Source of the DNA: an uncultured Angelakisella sp.
GTDB taxonomy: Bacteria; Bacillota; Clostridia; Oscillospirales; Ruminococcaceae
DNA length: 16,071 nt
Reading direction: 5' to 3'
Assembly: GCA_910585525.1 (NCBI GenBank)
Contig: CAJUFR010000050.1
Span: forward strand, 1-16,071
Shown here: positions 5,809-12,069 of the stretch, one piece after another
Layout: each line of letters starts with the position of its first letter
How positions within the stretch are numbered: the stretch's first letter is position 1
Position numbers and translations under genes: made by a program
The notes under the pieces: model-generated
Databases searched by the model: none
Told to the model about the DNA's origin: nothing
Seen by the model: the letters and a program-made list of their open reading frames with translations, nothing else

Positions 5809-6921
5809 TTATTTCTTCAGGGAGACAGCGGCGGCAGAGACCAGAGCGACAGCGGCCAGAGCGGTGGCGATGCCAACAACGTCGTTAGCGCCGGTGTCGG
5901 GGTTGCCGTCGGCAGCGGTGGTCTCGACGGACAGCTTGGTGTCAGAGATGACATAAGCGCCCAGGGTGCGAGCCTTGCCGGTGAAGGCATAGGAATCCTC
6001 GTCCCACTTCAGGGAGGTAGCAGAGATCTTGCCATCCTTCAGTTCGTAGATATACTGATCTTCGTCAGCGTAAATCTCAACCTCGAAGTTAGAATTGAAG
6101 GTGGGGGCGCCCTTGAACTCCAGGAAGGTCAGATCGGCATCGGGATATTTCTTGACGATGTCAACGTTGACATCCTCGTTGTAGTCCAGATACACAACGT
6201 CGTCCTTGTAGACGCGGCCGGTAGCGGTAGCCAGGTCACCAAAGTTGATGGTGGCAGTACCGTAGGAAGCATCGCCCTTGACGAACTTGACCAGCTTGGC
6301 GGTACCAGTAGCAATACGGGGAACGGGAACGCCATCATTAGCAGTAACACCGTTACCGGAATCGACATAGAGCTCCATGTCATCGGTGATATTGACTTCC
6401 AGCTGGGTGTGGCCAACACGGAAATCAGTCTCGCCAACATAAGTCCACTTGGAACCCTTGGCAACTTTTCCATCATTCAGCTTCTTCTTAGCGGAAACCT
6501 TAATTTCCTTGATGGTCAGGTTGATGGTGTCTTTAACCTTCAGATCATAGTTGTCGTTCAGTTTGACAACGACGTAGTTATTGTCATCATCAAACTCAAC
6601 AGACTTGACCAGGTTGGAACCCTTGTCAAAACGCTTAGTGGTGACGGAGAAGTTCTCGGAAGAGAAATCACCGTTACGTTCCAGAGCCTCAGCCAAGTTG
6701 TCATCGCCCTTCGTGAAAGCGCTGGCCTTCAGAGCAATTTTACCACCGGGAAGAGCCTGAACGCCCTCAGCGCCGGGATCGCCAGCCTCGCCACCGATTT
6801 CGACCTTGTCGGTGCCGCCACCAACAATGGCATTAGAACCGCCAGTATCGGCGTTGTCAGCAGCAAAGGCAACAGTAGCCATCATCATGACGGCCAGCAC
6901 AAGTGCGAGTACCTTTTTCAT
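5809..6921 (-). CDS. Secreted sortase-anchored surface protein 2
   Basis: A 370-residue secreted protein with signal peptide MKKVLALVLAVMMMATVAFA and a C-terminal NPDTG sorting signal, hydrophobic stretch and KK tail. The mature region is acidic and rich in short beta-strand patterns, with no known domain recognised. From the SSENFSVTTKRFDKGS block onward it closely resembles surface protein 3 (shared KSVEFDDD, SAKKKLND, KKYPDADLTF, GAPTFNSNFE blocks) and more weakly surface protein 1. ATG 6921 is chosen for the signal peptide and for GGAGG at 6930-6934; an in-frame ATG 15 nt upstream overlaps that ribosome site. It probably shares regulation with surface gene 1 through the palindromes at 7005-7050. 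Confidence 0.85.
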   Translation of the reverse strand: MKKVLALVLAVMMMATVAFAADNADTGGSNAIVGGGTDKVEIGGEAGDPGAEGVQALPGGKIALKASAFTKGDDNLAEALERNGDFSSENFSVTTKRFDKGSNLVKSVEFDDDNNYVVVKLNDNYDLKVKDTINLTIKEIKVSAKKKLNDGKVAKGSKWTYVGETDFRVGHTQLEVNITDDMELYVDSGNGVTANDGVPVPRIATGTAKLVKFVKGDASYGTATINFGDLATATGRVYKDDVVYLDYNEDVNVDIVKKYPDADLTFLEFKGAPTFNSNFEVEIYADEDQYIYELKDGKISATSLKWDEDSYAFTGKARTLGAYVISDTKLSVETTAADGNPDTGANDVVGIATALAAVALVSAAAVSLKK

Positions 6922-6998
6922 GTGTGTTTCCTCCATAAAATTTTAATCTTGGGGTTCTCCACTGGGCTTGGGCTCTCCACTTCCCTTGCCCTGTGTCT

Positions 6999-7050
6999 AT
7001 TCTATTACAACTTGTAACAAATTGCAAGCATCAAATTACATGGTTGTAAT
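6999..7050 (-). promoter_or_regulatory. Promoter of surface gene 2 with two palindromic operator-like sites
   Basis: On the minus strand: -35 TTGCAA (7022-7027), 17 bp, -10 TAGAAT (6999-7004). TTACA-ACT-TGTAA (7005-7017) fills the spacer next to the -10, and ATTACA-TGGT-TGTAAT (7035-7050) lies upstream. Centres are about 31.5 bp apart, as at surface gene 1. Flanking A/T-rich DNA up to 7150 shows no gene. Confidence 0.75.
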
Positions 7051-7152
7051 AAATTAGAATAACCGTCGTTGCAGTTGTGTGATTTTACGAATTTATATTG
7101 ATTTTAGTAATTTTTTACGATGTTTCCGGGTGGGACAACATTTTTTCAGCAC

Positions 7153-7189
7153 AAAAAAGGCACCCCCGCCGGTCAAGGCAGGGGGTTGC
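7153..7189 (-). terminator. Terminator downstream of TA locus C
   Basis: The minus strand reads GCAACCCCCTGCC, a 6-nt loop, GGCGGGGGTGCC and TTTTTT. It would end toxin C transcripts that read past the shared hairpin, giving an mRNA whose 3' end complements its own 5' end. It overlaps the -35 of the antisense promoter by 4 bp. Confidence 0.7.
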
Positions 7190-7214
7190 ATTCCCAGCGA
7201 AAAGTGCTATAATA
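7186..7214 (+). promoter_or_regulatory. Antisense (antitoxin) promoter of TA locus C
   Basis: -35 TTGCAT (7186-7191), 17 bp, extended TGC, -10 TATAAT (7209-7214). Confidence 0.8.
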
Positions 7215-7220
7215 TAAGCA

Positions 7221-7307
7221 CAAGGTGGCACCGTCGGTAACGGTTAGCCCCCCATTATTCGGTTAAAGAAATAACCGCATCAGTTGGGCCTGGGCGGTTA
7301 TTTCTTT
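7221..7307 (+). ncRNA. Antitoxin antisense RNA C
   Basis: Predicted RNA of about 87 nt with the GGCACCGTCGGTAACGG 5' block. It ends in the stem AAAGAAATAACCGC / GCGGTTATTTCTTT (7265-7278, 7294-7307), which spans the toxin C stop codon and also serves as its terminator. Start estimated. Confidence 0.7.
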
Positions 7308-7402
7308 CTGTTGTTGAAAATGGTGATACAGATGGTAATAACGCCAATGATAACCAAGCAAAAGGCAAAGAGCCCTTCGTAAGTAACCACAGCAGCTGCC
7401 AT
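7298..7402 (-). CDS. Hol-Tox/TxpA-like type I toxin peptide C
   Basis: A 34-residue peptide identical to toxin D: MAAAVVTYEGLFAFC, hydrophobic core, NNRKK tail. The start is ATG 7402 behind the GGGGGG ribosome site, 7 nt away. The frame stays open upstream (to 7606), but that is leader RNA, since the toxin promoter (7552-7580) and inverted repeat lie in it. The ribosome site sits in the conserved GTACC/GGTAC hairpin. Family role: single-helix membrane toxin held in check by the convergent antisense RNA. Confidence 0.8.
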   Translation of the reverse strand: MAAAVVTYEGLFAFCLVIIGVITICITIFNNRKK

Positions 7403-7551
7403 AGTACCGCCCCCCTTTCGGCATAGCCTCGGGGGTACCCAATCACAAGCAAAGGAAAGTGTTGCGCCCCCCGGTTTGCTAGGAAAAGTGCGCACATCTG
7501 CACACGGGGTGGATGGGGGGCTAACCGCTACCGTTCGACGGTGCCGCCTAT

Positions 7552-7580
7552 AGTTTAACATACAACGCAAGGTTTGACAA
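7552..7580 (-). promoter_or_regulatory. Toxin mRNA promoter of TA locus C
   Basis: On the minus strand: -35 TTGTCA (7575-7580), 17 bp, -10 TAAACT (7552-7557). The locus D antisense promoter begins 11 bp upstream, facing the other way. Confidence 0.75.
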
Positions 7581-7591
7581 TATCCGACCCC

Positions 7592-7619
7592 TTGCATTCC
7601 CAGCAAAAAGTGCTATAAT
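7592..7619 (+). promoter_or_regulatory. Antisense (antitoxin) promoter of TA locus D
   Basis: -35 TTGCAT (7592-7597), 16 bp, extended TGC, -10 TATAAT (7614-7619). One base shorter in the spacer than locus C. Confidence 0.8.
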
Positions 7620-7625
7620 ATAAGC

Positions 7626-7711
7626 ACAAGGTGGCACCGTCGGTAACGGTTAGCCCCCCTATTCGGTCAAGAAATAACCGTACAGATTGGAGCCTGGGCG
7701 GTTATTTCTTT
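7626..7711 (+). ncRNA. Antitoxin antisense RNA D
   Basis: Predicted RNA of about 86 nt. The 5' block equals that of RNA C; the terminator stem is shortened to 12 bp (AAGAAATAACCG / CGGTTATTTCTT, 7669-7680 and 7699-7710) with an 18-nt loop that differs from locus C. Start estimated. Confidence 0.7.
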
Positions 7712-7806
7712 CTGTTGTTGAAAATGGTGATACAGATGGTAATAACGCCAATGATAACCAAGCAAAAGGCAAAGAGCCCTTCGTAAGTAACCACAGCAGC
7801 TGCCAT
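7702..7806 (-). CDS. Hol-Tox/TxpA-like type I toxin peptide D
   Basis: The 34-residue sequence is the same as toxin C, with the same G-run ribosome site and masking hairpin, starting at ATG 7806. Because C and D encode the same peptide from the same leader, they differ only in the RNA segment recognised by their antisense partners. An in-frame upstream extension to 8022 is not credible as coding: it crosses the toxin promoter at 7956-7984. Confidence 0.8.
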   Translation of the reverse strand: MAAAVVTYEGLFAFCLVIIGVITICITIFNNRKK

Positions 7807-7955
7807 AGTACCGCCCCCCTTTCGGCATAGCCTCGGGGGTACCCAATCACAAGCAAAGGAAAGTGTTGCGCCCCCCGGTTTGCTAGGAAAAGTGCGCACA
7901 TCTGCACACGGGGTGGATGGGGGGCTAACCGCTACCGTTCGACGGTGCCGCCTAT

Positions 7956-7984
7956 AGTTTAACATACAACGCAAGGTTTGACAA
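7956..7984 (-). promoter_or_regulatory. Toxin mRNA promoter of TA locus D
   Basis: On the minus strand: -35 TTGTCA (7979-7984), 17 bp, -10 TAAACT (7956-7961); identical to locus C. Confidence 0.75.
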
Positions 7985-8003
7985 TATCCGCTTGGCATAG
8001 TTA

Positions 8004-8052
8004 AGCACCCCGCTTGCTGCAAGTATACCTTACTTGTAACAAGCGGGGTGCT
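8004..8052. terminator. Long perfect hairpin downstream of cheV
   Basis: A 13-bp perfect stem AGCACCCCGCTTG / CAAGCGGGGTGCT (8004-8016, 8040-8052) has a 23-nt loop. It follows cheV on the minus strand and separates it from TA locus D. The T-run is weak, so terminator function is only likely. Confidence 0.45.
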
Positions 8053-8097
8053 GTTCTGCTCAAAGCGGTTATTCCCCTATCGCCCAATTCCCCTAGA

Positions 8098-9024
8098 TCA
8101 TCCCTCCCGCTCCAGGGCCAGGCGGTCGATGAGGGTGACCAGGTCGGCGATCTCCGGCTTGGAAAGCTGGGCGTCGGCGCCTACCTGTTCCCCTTTGCGG
8201 CGCATCTCATCGTTGATGAGGGAGGAGAACAGGATCACCGGCAGCTTGCTCAGCACCTGGTCCCCCTTGATCAGCTTGGTGAGGCGGTGGCCGTCCATCT
8301 GGGGCATCTCGATATCGGTGACGACGCAGCAGACATGATGTTCGATGGGGTCGCCGGCGGCTTTGGCCTCCAGCAGGAAATCCCAGGCGTCCTGGCCATT
8401 GTCGGTGATGGTCAGGTTCTCGTAGCCGGAACGCTTGAGGGATTCCTCGATCATCCGGGAGAGGAGCATGGAATCCTCCGCCACCAGAATGGGCTTATCG
8501 CTGTGGCTGCGGGGGCCAAGGCGCTTGAGGTCGTCGTACTGGATGCCCAGTTCGGGGCTGATCTCCGAGACGATCTTCTCAAAGTCCAGGATGGTGATGA
8601 GGTGATTTTCAAAGTCGGCGATGCCGGTGGCGACGCCCTCTTCCCCGCCGTAGATGATCTTGTCCGGCTTTTTGATCTGCTGCCAGGAGATACGGGCGAT
8701 GCCCACCACCGAATGGACGTGGAAGGCGAAGTTGGTATTATTGAAGTTGGTGATGATAAAGATATCCCGCTCCGGGTTGGTGGAGGGGGGCAGCCCCAGG
8801 TAGCTGGCCAGGTCGATGACCGTGATGACCATGTCCCGGGATTTGAAGATACCCTCGATATCCTGCTGGGCCTTCTGCATCGGCTTCACAGGGCAGACCA
8901 TCATGATCTCCAGCACCTTGGCGACGTTGATGCCAAAGGTCTCACCGGCGATGGTAAACTCCATGATCTCAAACTCATTGGTACCCGACTCTAACAAAAT
9001 CTCTGTTTGTCTTTCCATCTGCAT
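8098..9024 (-). CDS. cheV: Chemotaxis coupling protein CheV
   Basis: A 308-residue protein joining a CheW-like domain (about 18-165) to a response-regulator receiver (about 177-305), the CheV architecture and usual length. CheW-like coupling links receptors to the kinase CheA; phosphorylation of the receiver tunes adaptation. Receiver residues are intact: acidic pocket Glu183-Asp184, phospho-acceptor Asp237 in CVVTDIEMPQMDG, switch Ser267/Ser268 in ILFSS, and Lys289 in LSKPE. The start is taken as the ATG of MQMERQ, with AAGGA 13 nt upstream; the next ATG two codons on is an alternative. No other chemotaxis or flagellar gene lies in the window. An upstream sigma-D-like -10 (9118-9125) would fit co-expression with motility genes. 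Confidence 0.9.
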   Translation of the reverse strand: MQMERQTEILLESGTNEFEIMEFTIAGETFGINVAKVLEIMMVCPVKPMQKAQQDIEGIFKSRDMVITVIDLASYLGLPPSTNPERDIFIITNFNNTNFAFHVHSVVGIARISWQQIKKPDKIIYGGEEGVATGIADFENHLITILDFEKIVSEISPELGIQYDDLKRLGPRSHSDKPILVAEDSMLLSRMIEESLKRSGYENLTITDNGQDAWDFLLEAKAAGDPIEHHVCCVVTDIEMPQMDGHRLTKLIKGDQVLSKLPVILFSSLINDEMRRKGEQVGADAQLSKPEIADLVTLIDRLALEREG

Positions 9025-9117
9025 ACAGCCGTTTCCATCCTTCCTGCTTCCACACGGAGCCTTGTTCGGTGTCGGTGACAGGGACAAAGGCACAATGATG
9101 GTTTTCTTCTCTATATA

Positions 9118-9125
9118 TTATCGGA
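9118..9125 (-). promoter_or_regulatory. Possible sigma-D (sigma-28) -10 element of cheV
   Basis: The minus strand reads TCCGATAA about 95 nt before the cheV start, close to the GCCGATAA consensus of motility sigma factors. The -35 position 15 nt upstream reads TTTT instead of TAAA, so support is partial. Confidence 0.35.
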
Positions 9126-9165
9126 CGGTTTGGGAAAAAGAAAAGCATCGGGGCGGGGGGAATTG

Positions 9166-9193
9166 AAAAAAAGGGGCCGGTGTCCCGGTCCCC
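9166..9193 (-). terminator. Terminator of the small paralogue operon
   Basis: The minus strand has GGGGACCGG, loop GACA, CCGGCCCC and TTTTTTT, starting 11 nt after the stop codon of the 48-aa gene. Confidence 0.75.
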
Positions 9194-9203
9194 CTGCTTT
9201 GGG

Positions 9204-9350
9204 TCACTTTTCTTTCCCCTTGAGATACGCCCGGATGACCTTTTTCAGTTCCTCGATGGTATAGGTCTTATCGGGGTCGGATTCGAGTATCTCAATGAGG
9301 TCGTACATGGCGGCTTTTTGGAAGACGATGATCTCACTTTCTGTTTGCAT
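9204..9350 (-). CDS. Small hypothetical protein (48 aa), paralogue of the upstream gene
   Basis: A 48-residue soluble, mostly helical, charged protein: MQTESEIIVFQKAAMYDLIE, then ILESDPDKTYTIEELKK, ending AYLKGKEK. It aligns along its length with the 55-aa product of the gene just upstream (shared FQKAA-YDL-IL, then Y[ST]I-[AE]-L-K, then AY--GKE). ATG 9350 lies 9 nt after that gene's stop, with an AGGGGG ribosome site at the junction, so the two form an operon ending at 9166. I recognise no family and propose no function. Confidence 0.7.
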   Translation of the reverse strand: MQTESEIIVFQKAAMYDLIEILESDPDKTYTIEELKKVIRAYLKGKEK

Positions 9351-9359
9351 CTTGACCCC

Positions 9360-9527
9360 CTAGCCCTCTTTCCCCGCAATATACGCATCGAATAGCTTCT
9401 CCAGGTCAGCGATGGAATATTCCTTCTCGGTATCGGAGGACCCATCCTTTTGGTTTTTCTTCAGTATCCTGAGCAGGTCGTAAACAGCGGCTTTCTGAAA
9501 GGCGATCATTTCAGCTTCTGACGACAT
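9360..9527 (-). CDS. Small hypothetical protein (55 aa), first gene of a paralogous pair
   Basis: A 55-residue protein starting MSSEAEMIAFQKAAVYDLL and ending AYIAGKEG, predicted helical with a short polar insert (KKNQKDGSSDTEKE) missing from its 48-aa paralogue. ATG 9527 follows GGAGG at 9535-9539; an ATG six codons upstream overlaps that site. A strong promoter precedes it at 9572-9601. No known domain is visible. The conserved FQKAA-YDL motif and the tandem duplication suggest a heterodimer or diversified pair. The neighbour downstream is cheV, but a terminator separates them. Confidence 0.75.
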   Translation of the reverse strand: MSSEAEMIAFQKAAVYDLLRILKKNQKDGSSDTEKEYSIADLEKLFDAYIAGKEG

Positions 9528-9571
9528 AGTTGTTCCTCCCTTCAATATCTCGGCTTCTTTCTTACAATTTT

Positions 9572-9601
9572 ATTATACCATAAATAGCGGCTCATAAGCA
9601 A
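9572..9601 (-). promoter_or_regulatory. Promoter of the small paralogue operon
   Basis: On the minus strand: -35 TTGCTT (9596-9601), 18 bp, extended TGG, -10 TATAAT (9572-9577), about 45 bp before the first ATG. Confidence 0.7.
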
Positions 9602-9617
9602 GGGGGCACTACAGGGC

Positions 9618-9660
9618 AAAAAGAACCCCCCGCTGTGGTGGAGAGACACAGCGGGGGGTG
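9618..9660 (-). terminator. Terminator of surface gene 3
   Basis: The minus strand has ACCCCCCGCTGTG, an 8-nt loop, CACAGCGGGGGGT and TCTTTTT: a 13-bp perfect stem about 60 nt after the stop codon. Confidence 0.9.
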
Positions 9661-9721
9661 ACTTATGGAAGAAACCGCACACACATGAAAGCGGGTCCTT
9701 CTAAAAGTTTGGGGCTACTGC

Positions 9722-10789
9722 TTATTTCTTGAGGGAAACAGCAGCGGCGGAGACCAGAGCGACAGCGGCCAGAGCGGTGGCGATGCCAACAACGTCGTTA
9801 GCGCCGGTGTCGGGGTTGCCATCAGCAGCGGTAGCGTCGACGGACAGCTTGGTGTCAGAGATGACATAAGCGCCCAGGGTGCGGACCTTACCGGTGAAGG
9901 CATAGGCATCGTCATCCCACTTCAGGTTGCAAGGAGCAATCTTGCTGTCCTTCAGTTCGTAGATGTAGGTATCCTCGTCAGCGTAGATCTCCAGTTCGAA
10001 ATTGGAGTTGAAGGTGGGGGCGCCCTTGAAGTTGACAAAGGTCAGGTCAGCATCGGGATACTTCTTGACAACATCAACATTGACGTCCTCGTTGTAGTCC
10101 AGGAAAACAACGTCCTTGTCGTAGACGCGGCCAGTAGCGGAAGCCACACCACCGAAGTCGATGGTAGCAGTACCGTAGGCAACCTCATCCTTCACGAACT
10201 TGACCAGCTTGCCAGTGCCGTCGGCATTGGCAGCACGAGCGGAAACGCCACCCTCGGCAGTAACGCCTTCACCGGAATCGACATAAACGGTCATGTCATC
10301 CTCAATGTTCAGTTCAACCTGAACATAACCAACACGGAAGTCGGTATCGAGGACGTCGGTGTTGTAGACCCACTTGGAGCCCTTGGTGATGTCATCATTG
10401 AGTTTCTTCTTCGCAGAAATCTTCAGTTCTTTGATAGCGAGGTTGATGGTGTCCTTGCGCCGCAGATCAAAGTTGTCGTTCATCTTGATGACAACAACGT
10501 TATCGTCGTCATCAAACTCAACAGACTTGACCAGGGAAGAACCCTTGTCAAAACGCTTGGTGGTAACGGAGAAGTTCTCGGAAGAGAAATCTCCATTACG
10601 ATCCAGGGCATCCTTCAGATTGGTGCTGCCATTCAGGAAAGCACTAGCCTTGATGGTAATCTTACCACCGGGGTTGACACCGTTGGTAGTGACATCGCCA
10701 TCAACAGCAGGGTCGCCGATGACAGGGTCGGCAAAGGCAACAGTAGCCATCATCATGACGGCCAGCACAAGTGCAAGTACCTTTTTCAT
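9722..10789 (-). CDS. Secreted sortase-anchored surface protein 3
   Basis: A 355-residue paralogue of surface protein 2, with the same signal peptide, the SSENFSVTTKRFDKGS, KSVEFDDD and SAKKKLND blocks, KKYPDADLTF, GAPTFNSNFE, and the NPDTG-hydrophobic-KK sorting signal. It differs mainly in the first 40 mature residues and in loops. ATG 10789 is chosen for the signal peptide and the GGAGG 10 nt upstream; the ATG five codons earlier overlaps that ribosome site. Unlike genes 1 and 2, its near promoter keeps only one half of the palindrome. A 9-bp extension of the last coding segment matches the other two genes at DNA level, leaving them able to recombine. Function beyond surface display is unknown. 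Confidence 0.85.
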   Translation of the reverse strand: MKKVLALVLAVMMMATVAFADPVIGDPAVDGDVTTNGVNPGGKITIKASAFLNGSTNLKDALDRNGDFSSENFSVTTKRFDKGSSLVKSVEFDDDDNVVVIKMNDNFDLRRKDTINLAIKELKISAKKKLNDDITKGSKWVYNTDVLDTDFRVGYVQVELNIEDDMTVYVDSGEGVTAEGGVSARAANADGTGKLVKFVKDEVAYGTATIDFGGVASATGRVYDKDVVFLDYNEDVNVDVVKKYPDADLTFVNFKGAPTFNSNFELEIYADEDTYIYELKDSKIAPCNLKWDDDAYAFTGKVRTLGAYVISDTKLSVDATAADGNPDTGANDVVGIATALAAVALVSAAAVSLKK

Positions 10790-10804
10790 CTTGTGTTCCT
10801 CCAT

Positions 10805-10900
10805 AAAATTTTAATCTTTGCGGCTAGGGGGCTCTCCACTTCCCTTCGCCGATATCATAATATTACAAATCGTCACCGGTTTCTTGAACTTGGAAAAAAC
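10805..10900 (-). promoter_or_regulatory. Degenerate near promoter of surface gene 3
   Basis: The leader block GAAGTGGAGAGCCC is shared with gene 2. Where gene 2 has its -10 and palindrome, this strand reads TTTGTAATATTATG: a -10-like TATTAT with a TGTAA half-site, but the left half-site reads TGACG and no TTGCAA is found 17 bp upstream. Confidence 0.45.
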
Positions 10901-11022
10901 ATTTTATTGAATAACTGCATCTTTCTTTGACGAAAATCGTATTATCTTGCCGTTTTATGCACATAATATTTTATATTTCTGCAAGTCTCGAACCATGGAC
11001 AATTTCTTTATTTGTTTTATAT

Positions 11023-11037
11023 ATTACAATATGTAAT
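11023..11037. promoter_or_regulatory. Perfect ATTACA-ATA-TGTAAT palindrome
   Basis: The best version of the motif found at surface genes 1 and 2 lies in a 460-bp A/T-rich gap (10790-11254) between surface gene 3 (-) and the winged-helix gene (+). On the minus strand TATATA follows TGTAA directly, as the -10 does in genes 1 and 2, but the -35 (GATTTA) is poor. I see no gene in this gap. Confidence 0.6.
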
Positions 11038-11254
11038 TATTAAATCATTTTTTATTTGCAAAAATCCCGGTTTTTCCAGGAATCTCCCACGTACTTTTGC
11101 GGTTATTTTTTGTGTCATTTTTTACGCACTAATAGCACAACTATCTAGATTACAGCCAGGTCTCAAATTGGTACGGCGGCCCATTTATTTATCCTCTGTT
11201 CACAATTCCTTGGCAAAATAGTGGTGCAAACGGCAAGGAACGGAGGGAGAGTCC

Positions 11255-11809
11255 ATGAAAAACAAGATACTGGCGGCCCAGCAGGAGGACGCCGCCCGGC
11301 GGCTCATCCAGATGGTGCTGACCCGGGAGGGGCTCTCCCCGGTGGAGGACCCCCAGGCCCTGGAAAAAAACGGGGAGCGGATGGTGGTGGTGACCTACCA
11401 GGTGAGCATCACCGACAGCGGCAGCACCGCCCCGGTGCAGACCATCACCATGGCCGCCCGCCCGGAGGACCTGCTGGCCCACACCGGCGGGTTACAGATG
11501 GACCGGCTGGAGTTTGGCCGCCTGGCCATCAGCTACCGTGGCCGCTCGGTGACGGTGGAGGGCCGGGAACTGCCCCTGACCCTAAAGGAATTTGAACTGC
11601 TGGCATACCTTATATATCACAAGAACCTGGTCCTCACCCGCAGCCAGCTGCTGGCGGCGGTGTGGGAGATGGACTACACCGGGGATATCCGCACGGTGGA
11701 CAGCCACATCAAGTGCCTGCGCCACAAGCTGGGGGAGTACGCCCACTGCCTGGCCACCGTCCGTGGCGTCGGCTACATGTTCCGCTGGCCGGAGGAACTC
11801 ATCGGCTAG
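11255..11809 (+). CDS. OmpR/PhoB-type winged-helix protein lacking a receiver domain
   Basis: A 184-residue protein whose C-terminal half (about 88-180) is a Trans_reg_C winged helix: the LEFGRLAI start, LPLTLKEFELLAYLIYHKN, LTRSQLLAAVW, the recognition helix around RTVDSHIKCLRHKLG and the VRGVGYMF wing. The N-terminal 85 residues are not a receiver (no acidic pocket, no phospho-Asp motif); they look like a helix plus a small beta region (MVVVTYQVSI, APVQTITMAA). It therefore probably senses something other than a histidine-kinase phosphate, or works constitutively. ATG 11255 follows GGAGG at 11243-11247. A palindrome at 11023 lies upstream. It could control the nearby surface genes, but that is only proximity. 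Confidence 0.8.
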   Translation: MKNKILAAQQEDAARRLIQMVLTREGLSPVEDPQALEKNGERMVVVTYQVSITDSGSTAPVQTITMAARPEDLLAHTGGLQMDRLEFGRLAISYRGRSVTVEGRELPLTLKEFELLAYLIYHKNLVLTRSQLLAAVWEMDYTGDIRTVDSHIKCLRHKLGEYAHCLATVRGVGYMFRWPEELIG

Positions 11810-11837
11810 CGCCCCCGCAAAGACATATGCCGCCCAG

Positions 11838-11939
11838 GTCTCCAGGCACCCATCAAGACCCTGTACAAAGGTAAGGCCCCCTGCAAAGCAGGGGGCCGGG
11901 CAGGGCATGACACCGGCGGCACGCCGGGGCACGCCGGGC
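11838..11939 (-). repeat. Dispersed palindromic repeat, copy R0 (variant)
   Basis: It carries the outer blocks of the family (CTCCAGGCAC, GGCAGGGCATGACACCGG, CGGCACGCCGG), but its centre is replaced by the perfect hairpin GGCCCCCTGC-AAA-GCAGGGGGCC (11875-11897), which may act on transcription of the upstream winged-helix gene. Confidence 0.6.
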
Positions 11940-11943
11940 CTAA

Positions 11944-12030
11944 GTCTCCAGGCACAAACTAACGACCTTCGACCGGTAAGGCCGAAGGCCGGGCAGGGCG
12001 TGACACCGGCGGCACGCCGGGGCACGCCGG
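11944..12030 (-). repeat. Dispersed palindromic repeat, copy R1
   Basis: The reverse complement carries CCTTCGGCCTTACCGG and TCGAAGG, the same core as R2 and R3. The palindrome lies in a GC-rich unit of about 85 bp ending just before the tRNA promoter. Confidence 0.75.
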
Positions 12031-12040
12031 AAAAAAGTGA

Positions 12041-12069
12041 TTGACAAGGGGGCTTAGATGCGGTATAAT
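12041..12069 (+). promoter_or_regulatory. Consensus promoter of the tRNA pair
   Basis: A perfect sigma-A promoter: TTGACA (12041-12046), 17 bp, TATAAT (12064-12069). The leader holds a GTACCC-TCGT-GGGTAC hairpin (12082-12097), probably a processing element. Confidence 0.9.

Larger units (their letters stand above)
7186..7580 (-). repeat. TA locus C, first of two tandem TA repeats
   Basis: The unit runs from the antisense promoter -35 to the toxin promoter -35. Coordinates 7291-7586 are identical to 7695-7990 (locus D, offset 404). The left part, over the antisense RNA body and loop, differs. It lies in the upstream region of surface gene 2. Confidence 0.85.
7592..7984 (-). repeat. TA locus D, second of two tandem TA repeats
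   Basis: Tandem copy of locus C with the same orientation and no base differences over about 296 bp, covering the toxin gene, 5' UTR and toxin promoter. The antisense segment (about 7660-7694) differs by substitutions and small indels. Confidence 0.85.

Noticed and set aside
7298..7606. 102-residue protein extending upstream of toxin C (and 7702-8022 for D)
   Set aside because: The extension crosses the toxin promoter and the inverted repeat; the G-run ribosome site is just before the internal ATG, as in locus B where no such extension exists.
4831..7984. TA units with inverted ends as insertion sequences or MITEs
   Set aside because: The inverted repeats coincide with the 5' ends of two opposed transcripts, I see no target-site duplications, and no transposase is present. 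Mobility is possible but unsupported.
8014..8994. 326-residue frame on the + strand opposite cheV
   Set aside because: Antisense shadow of the clear CheV protein; similar long GC-rich shadows at 2185-3375, 12751-13488 and 5800-7017 are rejected likewise.
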